A stretch of DNA of 64,000 nucleotides. It comes from Blasia pusilla. Its lineage: Eukaryota; Marchantiophyta; Marchantiopsida; Blasiales. The notes below the pieces were generated by a model, which was given only the letters and a program-made list of their open reading frames with translations, searched no databases and was not told the DNA's origin. Position 1 is the first letter of the stretch; each line of letters begins with the position of its first letter. Of the stretch, positions 1 through 11,284 are shown piece after piece. A program made the translations under genes and the position numbers. Where the stretch lies: contig CM114273.1 in the NCBI GenBank assembly GCA_050084515.1, forward strand, positions 29,698,001 to 29,762,000. The letters run 5' to 3'.

Positions 1-290
1 GCTCCTCACTGATCTCACCTGATCTCACCTGATCTCCTCGGTGATAATTACTTCCCTCTTTGCTCCTCACTTGATCTCCTCGGTGATAATTACTTCCTCT
101 TGCTCCTCATCCGATCTCACATGATCTCCTCACCGCTCCTCACCTGATCTCACTGATCTCCTCACTGCTCCTCACCCGATCTCACCGATCTCCTCAATCG
201 CCTCCTGATCTTGATCTCTCACCTGATCTCACTTGATCTCACCCGATCTCCTCGGTTGATAATTACTTCCTGTTGCTCCTTACCGATAAG
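1..290. repeat. GATCTCAC/CTCCTCAC minisatellite
   Basis: Short units built from GATCTCAC, GATCTCCTC and GCTCCTCAC alternate irregularly. A longer unit ending in GGTGATAATTACTTCC recurs at about 40, 78 and 252. The array runs off the left edge, so its full length is unknown. No reading frame or gene signal is visible in it. Confidence 0.85.
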
Positions 291-299
291 GCCTAAATC

Positions 300-780
300 G
301 AATGTGTAGCTTTCCTGGAAACTTTTGGGGTCGACTATCATACATCAAACACCATGTCCCCTCCTTCTTTGGATCATGTTGTATTCGGTTATCAAACCTC
401 ATCTTCCTTTGGTCCGAACGGCCTTGGTCTTCTCTAATGGTGCCTTTCTCTCCTCCTCTAGGGCATCAATCGTATCACCTGCTATCTTTGCCACCTTCAG
501 TTGGAAGTGCCCTTCTAGAGTATGATCGGTCTTCAACTCCAACTCTACTTCCGGGAGAGGGTTCGCCCATACACCAAGAAGTAGGGACTTTTCCTGTGGT
601 GCTCTTCTCGGTGAGTTGTAAGCATGGATGACTAAAGCTAATTTCTGTCCCAACTCGATATGTGAGCTGCCACTATCTTGGTCCGAATGGCACCAATGAT
701 CCCATTTAAATTGCAGATTGTTGTTCTAGCTCCTTCTACTCACCTAACTAGAGTCCCAAAAGTATCTAACACACATGGGA
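300..780 (-). pseudogene. Ty3/gypsy integrase C-terminal fragment
   Basis: Read on the minus strand, 653 down to 399 is open and contains the end of the integrase core (HAYNSP, then ANPLPEVELEL) and the lysine-rich stretch that usually follows (DALEEERKAPLEKTKA). After a frame break the sequence resembles the integrase C-terminal GPY/F-type module (around MYDSRP and FPGKLH, about 310-350). The family normally inserts viral DNA into the chromosome. Here the catalytic core is missing and frames are broken, so this is a dead fragment. Identification rests on motif resemblance only. No LTR was recognised next to it. Confidence 0.6.
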
Positions 781-799
781 GCCACTCATGAAGGGGCGC

Positions 800-2065
800 A
801 CAGTCTCAAGAGTTTTTTTCTAGCAAGGATGAACCTAGTTATAGTTTGAGAAATTGTTCATTCAAGTTTAATTCGCTAATAAGTTTTCCTATTCATTATA
901 GAATCACCACACACAATCCTTATTTTCTCACCATACAAATTACAAATTATTGTGCCGAGGCAATCATTTTTGCATATCACCTAACCCCAACAAATTTAAT
1001 TATGAAGTCTTCGAAAACTATTTTGCGTTTCTACATAAGGAATATAACACAACTGATATTTAGCCCTACTGGAGAAGGCATCTTTACATCCAAAGGTTGT
1101 TAAATAAGGACATATAAAATACAATCCCAAGTCCTTCTGTAGGTAACAATAGGAAGTCTGATCGAAGTTGGTGATTACATAACTTGGTCCATAAATGCAT
1201 TTCCAAAGTGATAGACTAAATAATGAGTAAACCAATATCTATCTACAAATAGGACTTTTACATGGTATGAATTTAGGAAAATGAAGTCAGATATCACTCG
1301 TAATCCATCTATATCCATAAGTATCAGACATCCTCTACCTTCCTTTCTTCCTCTACATAATTTTAGATCATGAGTGATCCCTACACATATTTCCTCGTAC
1401 TTTTGGAAGAGAAGTTTATAAAGAATAAGTCTACACTCAATAATTTCTAACTACTCAAAATAGTTTATGACCAAGTTGTTCTTCCAAGTGGGGTAATCCA
1501 TTATCATTTGAAGAATAACCAAGTCCAAACTCATCTATTACTTCGAGAATGATAAATATAACTCTTTTAAGTCTCTTCAAATCTATCTAAACTCTCAAAC
1601 TCCTAAAAAATAAATCATGCTCAAATTATTCTCCAAGAAAAAAAACAATCCTCTCTCATTGGAAGAGAAAATAAGTCCAATACCATTCATTCAAGAGTGA
1701 CAAGAGGTACTAAAAAAATTGAAGTTCAAGACATTGAACACTTGAAAGTCTTTCCTCTTTATATACTCATAAAGGATCCACAAGAGTAAAAAAAGAAAGG
1801 TTAATCTTATCTTATGGCACATGACTTTCTCTCAAGGCTTAGTCAATCGCCTTTGGCACAAGTAGATTATCTTTCATCTCTCCCTAAAGTGATTATCTAT
1901 CTTCCAAACCATAATGACCTTAGCTTTTTCATCAGTTATGATTGCTTTAATTTTACTGTTAATAATGTATTAGCCCATTATTTTATTAAGAGTTTTAAAC
2001 ATGAGAATTTATTTTCTTAAATTAATCACTCAATATTTATATAAAATCTCTCTAATATTAATAAA
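800..2065 (-). mobile_element. LTR-like repeat R1 (R family), reversed
   Basis: This is the reverse-complement copy of a ~1.2 kb repeat also found at 4900-5800, 7090-8285, 11285-12500 and 12535-13810. On the minus strand it shows, in order, the start region with GAGAGATTTTATATAA (about 2040-2065), the TATA box (TATATAAA, plus-strand 1758-1765) after the shared phrase CTTTATGAG, a spaced leader, and the conserved short reading frame (SYHVKVLFVDRYWFTHYLV) at about 1290-1110. That frame ends in TAA at the same relative place as the other copies. The repeat looks like a solo or orphan LTR. No flanking target duplication was identified. Confidence 0.7.
1758..1765 (-). promoter_or_regulatory. TATA box of repeat R1
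   Basis: The minus strand reads TATATAAA, inside a phrase shared with R3 and R4 (GAGTATATAAAGAGGA). Conservation across copies suggests it is the promoter of the repeat. Confidence 0.55.
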
Positions 2066-3783
2066 AATAAAATATAAATTTATGATCAATTTACAAAATG
2101 ACAATGATAGCCATTTTTTTGGATGAATTAAGGTGGCGGGCTACACGATAATCGCGGCCAATTTTAGATTAAAAGGAGATGATTTCACGACGTCATACAT
2201 TGGGAAGTTATCAATGATGTAAAAAATGGTTTATAATTCTTAGTTATGAGTAAGAAGTTGTAACCATGTCTATGTGATTACCATAACCACAATATGTCAT
2301 ATTTGGGGATAACTCTTTAGGAGAAGAATAGAAAAACTTATTATTTTTAATACGTACTTAAAATCAATTTGTTATCTAGAGGCAAATGAAGGTGATTTAT
2401 TGGATGTTGATCTTGTAATTTTTGGGTTTAATGGAGTATGAACCTAAACCCTTCACTAAACCTTTTTTTAAGAGATTATTGGAGTTGAAAAAAAAAAGAT
2501 TTTGAATTTTGAATAACATGAAAATATAATTATGTCTAGCCATGGGACATGGCGTAATCACCATTGACCATCATCAACGATTGTAATCTATTTGATAATG
2601 ATTAATTACGTCTCATCACAACTCAATTATCGTTGATAAATATCGTTGCTATTGTTAAACAAGTACTCAGATTTTTGCAACGCCAATTTTCGACTTGAGT
2701 ACGAGTAACCAATTATAAGGGTTGAGTATCAATCAGCTTGTTTGACACCGTTGACATAAGTAAGATCTCATATAGTTGTCTCGTCACCTATTCTTACGCA
2801 TCGAACGACTAAGGATTGGTTGGTCAACAATAACATGACATACCTATCATACTTTTTATGAGAATCGTACTAAATTATTATCTCGTTGGAATTCAAGATC
2901 GCTCTAATCCCTCAAACAATCTCCATCTTTTTCTTATGTCAAACCAAACTTGTATTATTAACAAGAGGTCTAGACTACTCATAAGGCTAGATTATCTATG
3001 GCCTTGACAAGTCGTTCTCAACCTTCTTGAGGCTGTTCTCCAATATCCTTGAAAGTGTCATACGAATATTGACAGATCCATCATAAAAGACATTATATTT
3101 CTTCTTTATTGGTCATACAACTTTTTCTCTTATATGCTTATCGTAAGTCTTGGTATCCATATGCATCACCCTATATATGCCACATGTTTTCCTACTTAAA
3201 GTGTCTTCATCTTATATCCACCTCATATTCCATGTCATAAATATATCATCATGTGGATCCAAATCCTTTCATCATTTAGTTAAATCTTAAATAATAAATT
3301 CAATCATTCATTATTCTTATAATTTCGTTTCCATTAAATCTTATCTTATTGTAACAAACATGTTAAAATCTTAAATCATAATGGTTCTCTTTTAGATCCG
3401 TGACTATACGTTCGGAAAAAATGGAATTAAAATTAAACTAAAAATATGATTTTATGTTAAATTTTAGAATATTAAACTTTCGTATGAATCTTTACTTTTC
3501 CCCATCATAAATAGTCATGCAAGCTAATCATCGTAATCTTCTTATTTCTCACATTCTAAAGTAAATGTAAATATTAAAATTATTTTTTTTGAAAAATAAG
3601 AACGAATATATTCCATTCAAATTAAAAACATTAATTTTGGATGAAACTTGGTGGATTTCTTTTTTTTAGAAATTATGTAATTTCCCAAATTTTCATGGAA
3701 TATGATTGTATATCCCAAAGTTCATATTTCTTTATGTCATTTTTTGGATAAAATTTACACTTTTAAATGAAAAAGGTAATCGG
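2066..3783. other. AT-rich intergenic stretch, no gene seen
   Basis: I see no reading frame with recognisable coding character and no RNA gene. It is AT-rich and probably old repeat debris. The only structured piece is a run of poorly ordered ATTATCGTTG-like words near 2570-2660. Confidence 0.5.
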
Positions 3784-3935
3784 GTTGTCGTGCGAATCCA
3801 CATCGTCATACAATATACATCGTTGACATACCATACATAACATAGACGAGAGCATCCACAAACACAAGTGTACCACAACTCGCCCCCCTAACTGGCGGTT
3901 AGGTCCTCTAACTCCCAGGTAGCCCTATACATCTA
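3784..3935 (-). mobile_element. 3' terminus fragment of the 23907-35239 element family
   Basis: Reverse-complemented, this stretch contains GAGTTAGAGGACCTAACC, then GGGGGGCGA, then a block ending AACGATGTATATTGTATGACG and CGCACGACAA. The same order occurs at 34425-34599 (end of the internal region, then block B1). It stops at the CACGACA terminus and is followed by unrelated DNA. It therefore shows that 'internal region then B block' is a family feature and not an accident of the copy at 34471. Confidence 0.7.
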
Positions 3936-4605
3936 CTACATGCTATACACCTTCTTGAGTGCACGAATCAGAAGGCCGAGTGCTAGATTCTCCCATCATG
4001 GAGTGGATTTGGCTCGATTGTATGTGATTCTATACGTGTTTTATGACAATAGATCTTTCACGGATTTCACTCAAAGAACTGACGTAGATCGATGGTAGAT
4101 TCGATTGTGGATCAGTAGGATTTGGTTGGGGTTGATTGTGTACTCAACCGTGGATGTTCGTGGGTTGTGGCCAATGTTGGAGGTGTGAATCTGGTGCGTG
4201 GTTGGTTGGGAAAGAAGCGCCTTGCTGAGAGCTTTCCAACACGCTTTAGATCTCCGGATTTCGTCAAGGGAGTTGGAAGTTATCAAGGATTAAAGATTTT
4301 GGTTCGTGTTCGACGGTTTTCTGATGTGGAGAGCTTGGAGTGCGGAAGCTCTGTTGAAGTTCATTCAGATCGGGTGAGAGGTTCCTGTTGCTACTTGTAT
4401 TATGATCTCATGTGAAGCTATCTGCTCTAGTGTGTGGAGCGTTGCGGATTTCTGCGTGCATGAAACTGGGCGGAAGCGCTGTCGGATTTGCGATTTTGGA
4501 GGTGTATGAACAACAAGTTTGTCTGATGTTTAGCTCGGAGTACAGAGTTCGGTTGTAGCTGATTTTTTGTGGAGGGATAACTATGGTGGTCAATTGAATT
4601 ATGCC
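3936..4605. other. Non-coding leader-like repeat debris
   Basis: There is no convincing gene. Phrases such as GCGGAAGCGCTGTC (about 4471) recur at 24722 in the leader of the 11.3 kb element, so this is probably a diverged piece of a related leader or LTR. It is more GC-rich than its surroundings. Open frames on both strands here (e.g. 4122-4415) have no recognisable motif and are treated as chance. Confidence 0.4.
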
Positions 4606-4652
4606 GGTGGAGTGCACTTAAAGAACAATCAGTTCTTTGAGTGCACTCCACC
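4606..4652. repeat. 21-bp stem, 5-nt loop inverted repeat
   Basis: GGTGGAGTGCACTTAAAGAA and one more base (4606-4626) pairs with 4632-4652 with one mismatch, leaving a 5-nt loop AATCA. It has the form of a snap-back duplication. No terminator or small-RNA role can be argued from sequence alone. Confidence 0.85.
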
Positions 4653-4899
4653 TTATATCCTCCAACCTAAGAGCGGGCCCTATTGGAAAAGTCACCCTCA
4701 ACTGAGTAACCCCCCCCTCCCCCCAACCCTATGTATGAAATCGCATCTCTACCTAGACACTGCGGCCCTACATAAGGTATGGACTCTACTAGCACACTAT
4801 ACTCTACGACATAATCCGTATGGTCATCATAGGGTTTTTCAATCGAACTAAGATGCATTTGAGCCACATGGGTAAACATGACTTTGTTTTAACCTTATT
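4653..4899. other. Short non-coding stretch with a C-run
   Basis: Contains a C-rich run near 4711-4725. Nothing else was recognised. Confidence 0.4.
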
Positions 4900-5800
4900 A
4901 AAACTTTCATTATGTTCTTTTTTCCATTCCACTTACTCTAAGAAAAAAAAACCAACTCACTAAAATTATCTTAAATTTGGCTCATACTCCACTAAGCCGC
5001 GCAAATATTGGATTAACACTCACAAGATAAAGTTTTCACTTATTTTCACCTTCAAATCATTTTTTATCTTATTCTATGGATTAAAATAAATATATTTTTA
5101 ATTTTCCAACACCACCAAAGACAATTAAAAGATTTTAAATTTTTTATCTTCATGCGTTGGCTATTAACCTAGTTTCATTAATTTCTAAATCCCTCATCGC
5201 CAAAGTATTCCTCAAAGAGGGATGATCCATTTTTATTTAAAAAATAACCAATTCCAATTTCATTATTTCAAGAATAAAAAAAAATCCCAAAATAGTAGAC
5301 TTATAGAACTCGTAAATTTTTTACTAAAAAAGTTTCCAACTCCAATACCATGATCCCAAGAATGACAAACATCACTCGCGCGAGAAAATAAATTTAAAGG
5401 TAGTGAAACCTTGAAAGCCCCTCCACTTTACATATTCACAATGGATTCACAAGAACATAAAGTAAAATCATATTTATCTTGTGTTATTTGGTTTTCTTTC
5501 AAGTTTAACTCATCCATTGTAATAGAAGTACATTAGATTTAATTTATTCCTAAAATACTATTATTAAACCATTCCATATCCTCATAATTGTCTTATCTGT
5601 TTTAGGCCCCAACCGTGATTGCTTTAACTTTATTGACTTCAACATATTTATTTAATTTTAAATTAATTTTGTCTCATTTATGACTTGTTTTAGAAGTAGG
5701 TTCTCACAAATGACAAATTCTTTGAAGGTTTAAACATTACAATTTATTTTCCTAACATTATCACTCAATATTTATAGAAATTCTCTCGAACACTCAAAGA
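4900..5800 (-). mobile_element. LTR-like repeat R2, reversed and truncated
   Basis: The minus strand begins with the family start (GAGAGAATTTCTATAAATATT, near 5780) and keeps the promoter neighbourhood (TTGTGAATCCATTGTGAATA, about 5440). The TATA box is mutated to ATATGTAAA. The leader is recognisable to about 5200. The part carrying the conserved short reading frame is missing or unrecognisable. This is the most decayed of the five copies. Confidence 0.55.
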
Positions 5801-7089
5801 GAAATATGTATATCTCAAGTTATTTGATTATGCAACACTAGAATAATCTCAAGGTTTAGAGACAAGAAAATAATTCACATGAAGGATGTTGGGATGAAGA
5901 TCGTGAATTATGGCTAGTCAATAAAGAAGATAATCCACCACAATTGACTTTTGTTGATGCCTACACGACGAGTATGATTTGGGCAAATATGCATTTGAGA
6001 TAATATTTTGCATTAAACACAAAAAAATTTCTGCTCTGATCTTAATATCCTCCACAAAATAAAAAATAGTTATGAATATTATTATTATTACTCATAATAA
6101 CTTTTGGTTATAATCATGCTAAAATAATTGATATTTACTTCAACTATATACGTCTCTCTTCTAAATAAAACTACAGTTTTTTAATTAATTTCCAATATTT
6201 TTTCTCAATATGTTTGTCAATTCTATAATTTAGACTTGGATGAATAAATTGTTTGTTATGAACTCTCATATTTATGACTTTTTTTTCTCGTATTCATACC
6301 TTCTGAAGTTCACAACATAAAACTAGAATTGTATATTAGTCTATAAGATACTTGTGATTGGTTTTTCTTACGAGCATGTTATGTTTTTCATATTTCTTCC
6401 TTATCTATTATGTACATCTACTATTAGAGTCATTTTTTTAGGTTTTGTTAATATAACTACTCAATTATATTTACCTTCCATTATATTTATCTTATTGGAT
6501 TTTTTTAAAAAAACTTCTTTATATCCACTTATAACCATACAAAAAGTTGGTCTATTACATCCAAGCTCTATTAGAAATCAATTCGTTTATCATTGCACAA
6601 TGATCAAATAAATCATATATTCTAACCATAAAAGAGAAGATCAAAATGAAATGATTTAATCAATTATATAACAATTCTTCCATTAATCATTACAAAATAA
6701 CTATAAAATATTCCGTTATTCAATGAGAAATAAATGGACAATTGATGAAGTTCTTGTTCGTCAAATTAACATTAGATTCAATTATATGATCATAATCCAA
6801 AAACTCAACTAGTCCTTTGTTACTATATTATGACCTAAACAATCATAACTTGGCCATTCCATCAATCAGTGCTACTTGTTTTTAAGACTATACAAATCAT
6901 TTCAATCAAAAAATAAATACTCATTGAATCATTCAATTATGATCATGAGCGAGCTTTAGTGATATCTGACACACAACTATATATTTCGTACATTTATCAA
7001 TGTATCATTAGATGGTGTGAGATATTTGTCATGTGTTTAATCAATATTTTCTTTCATAACTATGTTACTTGTCATCTTATAATTCATTA
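5801..7089. other. AT-rich intergenic stretch, no gene seen
   Basis: Very AT-rich. The longest plus-strand frame (6354-6611) is hydrophobic and low in complexity, with no motif I recognise, and is treated as chance. No RNA gene or terminal repeat was recognised. Confidence 0.5.
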
Positions 7090-7409
7090 AACAAAATATC
7101 ACTAGGTTTACGGTGCCTCTTTATGGTGCCTCTTTTATGCGGGCCCAACTTTAGAAAAAGAGGTAATAAATAAAAGATGACTTTATAAAAGTAAAGTAGT
7201 TGCTTTAATGAAAAACAAAAGTAGTCTTGGTTGGTGGCTAGGTTAGTTGGGGTAATTTGGAAAAAATCAAGTGGGTAAAAGAGGATATTTTGGAAGAGAT
7301 AAGAGGAAATCTACTTGTCTCAAAACATGATTGGTTAAGCCTTGAGAGGAAGCAAAGTGGCACAATATAAAATAAGCTCTATTTCGTACTCTTGTGGATC
7401 CCTTGTGAG

Positions 7410-7417
7410 TATATAAA
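7410..7417 (+). promoter_or_regulatory. TATA box of repeat R3
   Basis: TATATAAA lies within GTGAGTATATAAAGAGGA, conserved in R1, R3 and R4 and degenerate in R5 (GAGTACATAAAAAGG). A pyrimidine-rich CA-containing region about 30 bases downstream could hold the start site (inference). Confidence 0.55.
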
Positions 7418-7744
7418 GAGGAAGGACCTTCAAGGGTTCAGCACCTTCTATTCCACATCTTGAATCTCTCGTGTCTCTCTTGAGTGTATGGCTTTGGGAT
7501 TGCTTGCTCTTCCAATGAGAGTGGATCGCCCCTCTTGGGAGAGTAACTTGATCATGGTCTATTCTTCGAGAGGTTTCTAGAGTGTGATATGTCTGTGTGC
7601 AGATGAGAGGTTTGTCACCTTAGAAGGGTTTAGTCATACTAAAATAGTGAATGTTTTGGCTTGTTACTTCCCCCATGAGAGTGGATTATCCCTCTTGGGA
7701 GAATAATTCCGCCAAAACCCATTCTTGAGGAGAGTACAGAATGT

Positions 7745-7972
7745 TTGTCAAGCATGGATGGGGGTGGAGCACAAGTTGTGCCCGACTTTCCGTTCCTCAA
7801 TCCATACCATGTCAAGGTACTCTTTGTAGATAGACACTGGTTCACTCGATATTTAGTTTATCACTTTGGGGAGGCGTTCATGAATCAGATCATGCAATCT
7901 CCAACTCTGGTCATTCTTCCTATCGTCACATATGGAAGGACATGGGATTGTACTTTGTATGTCCTTATATAG
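7745..7972 (+). CDS. Conserved 75-residue reading frame inside repeat R3, unknown function
   Basis: The frame contains DFPFLNPYHVKVLFVDRHWF then TRYLVYHFGEAFMNQ and ends after LYVLI. I do not recognise the family. R4 (12002 onward), R5 (about 13295 onward) and R1 (minus strand, about 1290-1110) carry the same peptide with changes such as RHWF/RYWF and NPYH/NSYH. All four stop at the same place after a ...LI or equivalent (TAG, TAA, TAG, TAA). Homology continues after the stop, and R3 has a second in-frame stretch at 7979-8179. So either the protein is short and the rest is untranslated, or an old stop was inherited by all copies. It could also be a non-coding LTR with chance frame conservation. 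Confidence 0.35.
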   Translation: MSSMDGGGAQVVPDFPFLNPYHVKVLFVDRHWFTRYLVYHFGEAFMNQIMQSPTLVILPIVTYGRTWDCTLYVLI

Positions 7973-8285
7973 CGATCCATGGATGTCAATAGGCCTGCTC
8001 AAGTAGGTTTTAACACTAGTTGTGCTATCTTCCTCGTGTACAAGCGTAAAATAGTTTATAGGGATTTTTTAGTTAGGAATTTCGAGGTCCGATGTTACGA
8101 AGAAGTGATCGCCTCGGCACTTCCATTTGTGATACCTGTCGTGAGAGAATGGAGAGTGTACATCATAATTTTGTATTGAAAAAGGAGAACTTCTTAGAGA
8201 GTTCACCTTGCATCGACCGCATCTACCGCAGCTAGAAGGCCCGCCCTTGCTCGAAGAAAGGCTCTCGACACGACAACGTTAAGTT

Positions 8286-8889
8286 GAGTTGTCCACAAAA
8301 ATTAACTTAGAAAATTGTATTAGTCATTTGATTTTAATGACTTGGTTTTTGCGTCTCCACAAGTAAATAGTCATTTATACTGATTAATTGAGATATGTAA
8401 TACAAATGAGTCATAAAACCAAACAAACTTTCTTCTAGTGATTGTTTTGCTAACAGCTTGTTCAAGGCTTAAACCAATTGAACAATTACACAAACAAAGC
8501 GCGTATAGAACCTAATTAATCCCAAGAAGTTTCCAAATTGTATTAGATCTTCAAGTGATGATCATTTTTAGACGATCTCTATCTTATCATTCATAACTTG
8601 GATGACTTTCTCACACAAATACAATGAGCAAGATAACATATCCTCTCATAACTCTCATATTGATTATTTTGCATATAAGTCATTTTCTCTTTGGACTTAA
8701 AGGACTTGACCTAAATATTTTAGGTTCTTTTTATAAAGTATCACAGTATATGAATATGTCATCGAGAGACACTATTACTAACTTATCTAAATATGGATGA
8801 AAACATCATTTATAAGATCTAAAAAGATAAAGGCATTTTTTATCTTAAAAGGCATGATAAAAAATGAATGGGTGTTTACATTCCTCCAT
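8286..8889. other. AT-rich spacer, no gene seen
   Basis: No motif-bearing frame on either strand. Probably decayed transposon sequence joining R3 to the gypsy fragment that follows on the minus strand. Confidence 0.45.
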
Positions 8890-9990
8890 CTTTCTACTTC
8901 ACGAATAATATGAAGGCTCCATATGATGATACATTTTGACAATGAAATATTTTGTCAAAATTACTCCATTTGGATTTTACATTCTCTTCCAACTTTTTTA
9001 TTAATGAATCATAAGATACTTTACATGCGTGAGTGTTCCTCAATGAAATATCAATCTTAAGTACTACTATTCTCTTTGGTGATAAGAAATTTAGCAAGTT
9101 CTTTGGAAAGACATCTTTAAATTTCTTCAAGTATTTTCCCCAAATTTAAGTAAGATGAACAAATCTTATATTTGTTTTATTATACTGATAGATATAATAT
9201 TTCTTTTGTGAATGACACTTTTCTATATCACAAATAAAGATAAGGTTATGGTTCTAGATCTCATTTTATTTTCCTAATTTATACAACTCTTAGCTTATTT
9301 TTACCACTTTCTTCATCCAATCTGTCATAAGGTTGTATTTCTCCTTCCAAGGCATACTTAATATGACATTATAACGAGCTAAACGTACCACTCACATTCT
9401 ATATTTTGCCTATATCTACCTTCTCCAAATCCCACAGTTCAAAATATAGTTGTGATCACCTCCATTTATCCAGTAGGTAATTGTGAAACCTCTTTTTATT
9501 CTTTCTTAAGTGGTAATCATAATTTTAATGCAACTAATATAGATAAAAAAATTTGACAACCCTTAGATCTATTATTATCGTTACTTATACTCTTTCCATC
9601 ATACCATCCATTACAATTAAATAAGTTTATTTTTTGTTATTTCTTTTCTATCATTTGTTTAAGCCAAATGTAGCCTCGGAATAGACTAATTAGTCTTTTT
9701 TGGGTATTTTTCCTCTTATTCATTTACCTCTCCATCTTTTATAGTACTTAAGAAACGACAATTTGGAGGTCATTGATCATAACCTCGTTCAAAATATCTC
9801 CTTGGCCTTCAAAAATTATGATCAATTTGTCCAACTTGGTCATAATTATACCACCGAAACATCCCATGTCAATTCTTTATCCTTGATTATTGCCCCTTGA
9901 TAGTGGTATAATTTCTCTATTATCTTCCCCACATCGAGCATTGATATTTGAATAATACCTCATAAATAACCCTCTCCTACCCATAGATAC
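8890..9990 (-). pseudogene. Ty3/gypsy gag-protease-RT fragment
   Basis: Read on the minus strand from about 9860, a zinc-knuckle remnant is visible (RWYNYDQVGQIDHNF, with the expected Cys residues lost) followed by an Arg/Pro-rich tail. Around 9390-9310 lies the end of a retropepsin domain (YNVILSMPWKEKYN). From 9130 to 8894 comes the start of reverse transcriptase (KFKDVFPKNLLNFLSPKR, then SSYGAFILFVK, which corresponds to the usual SPYGAPVLFVKKKDG). The order gag - protease - RT is correct for Ty3/gypsy. Multiple frame breaks and lost key residues make it a pseudogene, and the RT catalytic motif lies beyond the preserved part. Confidence 0.65.
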
Positions 9991-10305
9991 TTCTCAATGT
10001 TGCATGTGGACAAAGTTCATGTACGTGGATTTATGTCCATTACATGGAAGGACTTGTTATTGTAGGCCCCATATTTATCTTCTTTCTCATTCACCCCAAT
10101 TTCCTACGTGTTCCATACATTCTCGTTTTTTCCTTCCTCCACCAACATTTTTCCCATCCTTATTGTTCCACTCTTCATTGCCTTACCTTCCATCATGAAC
10201 TAGAAGTATGGATTTTTCTAATGCATGTCCGTGGATATATCCAAACTTGTCAGTCCATGTCCATCTTAAAGACGTACGAAATTCGTGGGAACATTCCGAT
10301 TGTGG
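9991..10305. other. Probable gag debris of the adjacent minus-strand gypsy fragment
   Basis: There is no recognisable motif. Plus-strand frames at 10004-10310 are pyrimidine-rich, without homology that I recognise, and are treated as shadows. Confidence 0.3.
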
Positions 10306-10607
10306 GTTAACCAATTATCAATCAAACTTATGCAACTATTAATTATAAAAAAACTCATTATGAATCGTTGTCTCAAGATAAAATTTCCGAGTATCTTCCT
10401 TTGAAAAGAAAATATTAATATGATGAAGATTGAGCTTTTCTTTGCAGAAATTCATTAATATTTGAAAGACACATTTTTCATAATGCTTACAAACAAGACC
10501 AAAGAAAAATAGGCAAGTTACTTAGAAATTTTATCTTGAGACAACGATTCACAATGATAATTTTTTGATAATGAATGATGGCATAAGTTTGGTTGATAAT
10601 TCGTTAC
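10306..10607. mobile_element. Foldback/MITE-like element with ~83-bp terminal inverted repeats
   Basis: The left arm 10306-10387 (AACCAATTATCAATCAAACT ... GTTGTCTCAAGATAAAATTT) pairs with the right arm 10525-10607 read in reverse, roughly 85% by eye. The inner 135 bp is AT-rich and non-coding. Size and structure fit a MITE or foldback element. No target duplication is evident. Confidence 0.75.
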
Positions 10608-10616
10608 CTCACAATT

Positions 10617-10680
10617 TTCAAATAACCGATTATCAACAAAACTTATACAATCATTCATGATGAGTCATTTTCTCGAGAAT
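10617..10680 (+). repeat. Third partial copy of the foldback arm
   Basis: AACCGATTATCAACAAAACT..CAATCATTCATGA..TCGAGAA repeats the left arm of the preceding element in direct orientation. It suggests a second insertion or an extended duplication. Confidence 0.6.
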
Positions 10681-11284
10681 CCTAATGACAACTCAACAAA
10701 AAGAAATTCAATATACTAAATCCCGTAAAGGACTTTCACCTTAAAGACATAAGCAATCCACAATAATACAAAATAATGCATATCCTAACTTGTATAGATA
10801 GGGGATATATAGATTATAAATGACAAACGCAAAGGATTAATTATTAGTGGATGTCACACATCTATGTAAGTAATTTCATATGATTTTTTTTAACTTGTAC
10901 TCAAAATTATAATTTAATCATTCTTTTCAACCCCACTACTTATTTTAGAAAAATGACCAAATGAGTAAATTTTACCTAAATTTAAACTCTTGCTCAACCA
11001 TTCCTTAGAATTACGAATTATTATCCTTAAAATAAGTGTTTTAAATATATTTTATTATAAATAAAGGATTTTATTTTTATTTCTACTAAACAAAATTAAT
11101 TTTAATGACTCTAATTTCCCTTGAACAAGGGTTATTGTAAATTTGTGATTTTTCTTCCTTTCATGATGATTATGGAAATATTAAGAATGGTCATCGTTTG
11201 GTGCTCGTACAAGTAAACAACATGTTATTTTGATGATAACGTACGTCATCGTTTAATAAAGTTATCCACTATGTAAATTTATTT
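10681..11284. other. AT-rich intergenic stretch, no gene seen
   Basis: No motif-bearing frame, RNA gene or repeat boundary was recognised. Confidence 0.45.

Larger units (their letters stand above)
7090..8285 (+). mobile_element. LTR-like repeat R3, best preserved copy
   Basis: Aligns by eye with R4 and R5 over its whole length. It starts near GGTGCCTC..TTTATGCGGGCC, has a TATA box at 7410-7417, a leader with two GAGAGTGGATnnCCCTCTTGGGAGA blocks (about 7520 and 7680), the short reading frame at 7745-7972, and an end near CCGCAGCTAGAAGGC..CTCGACACGACA (about 8230-8276). Organisation and size fit an LTR. The body of the element it belonged to is not attached here. Confidence 0.7.
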
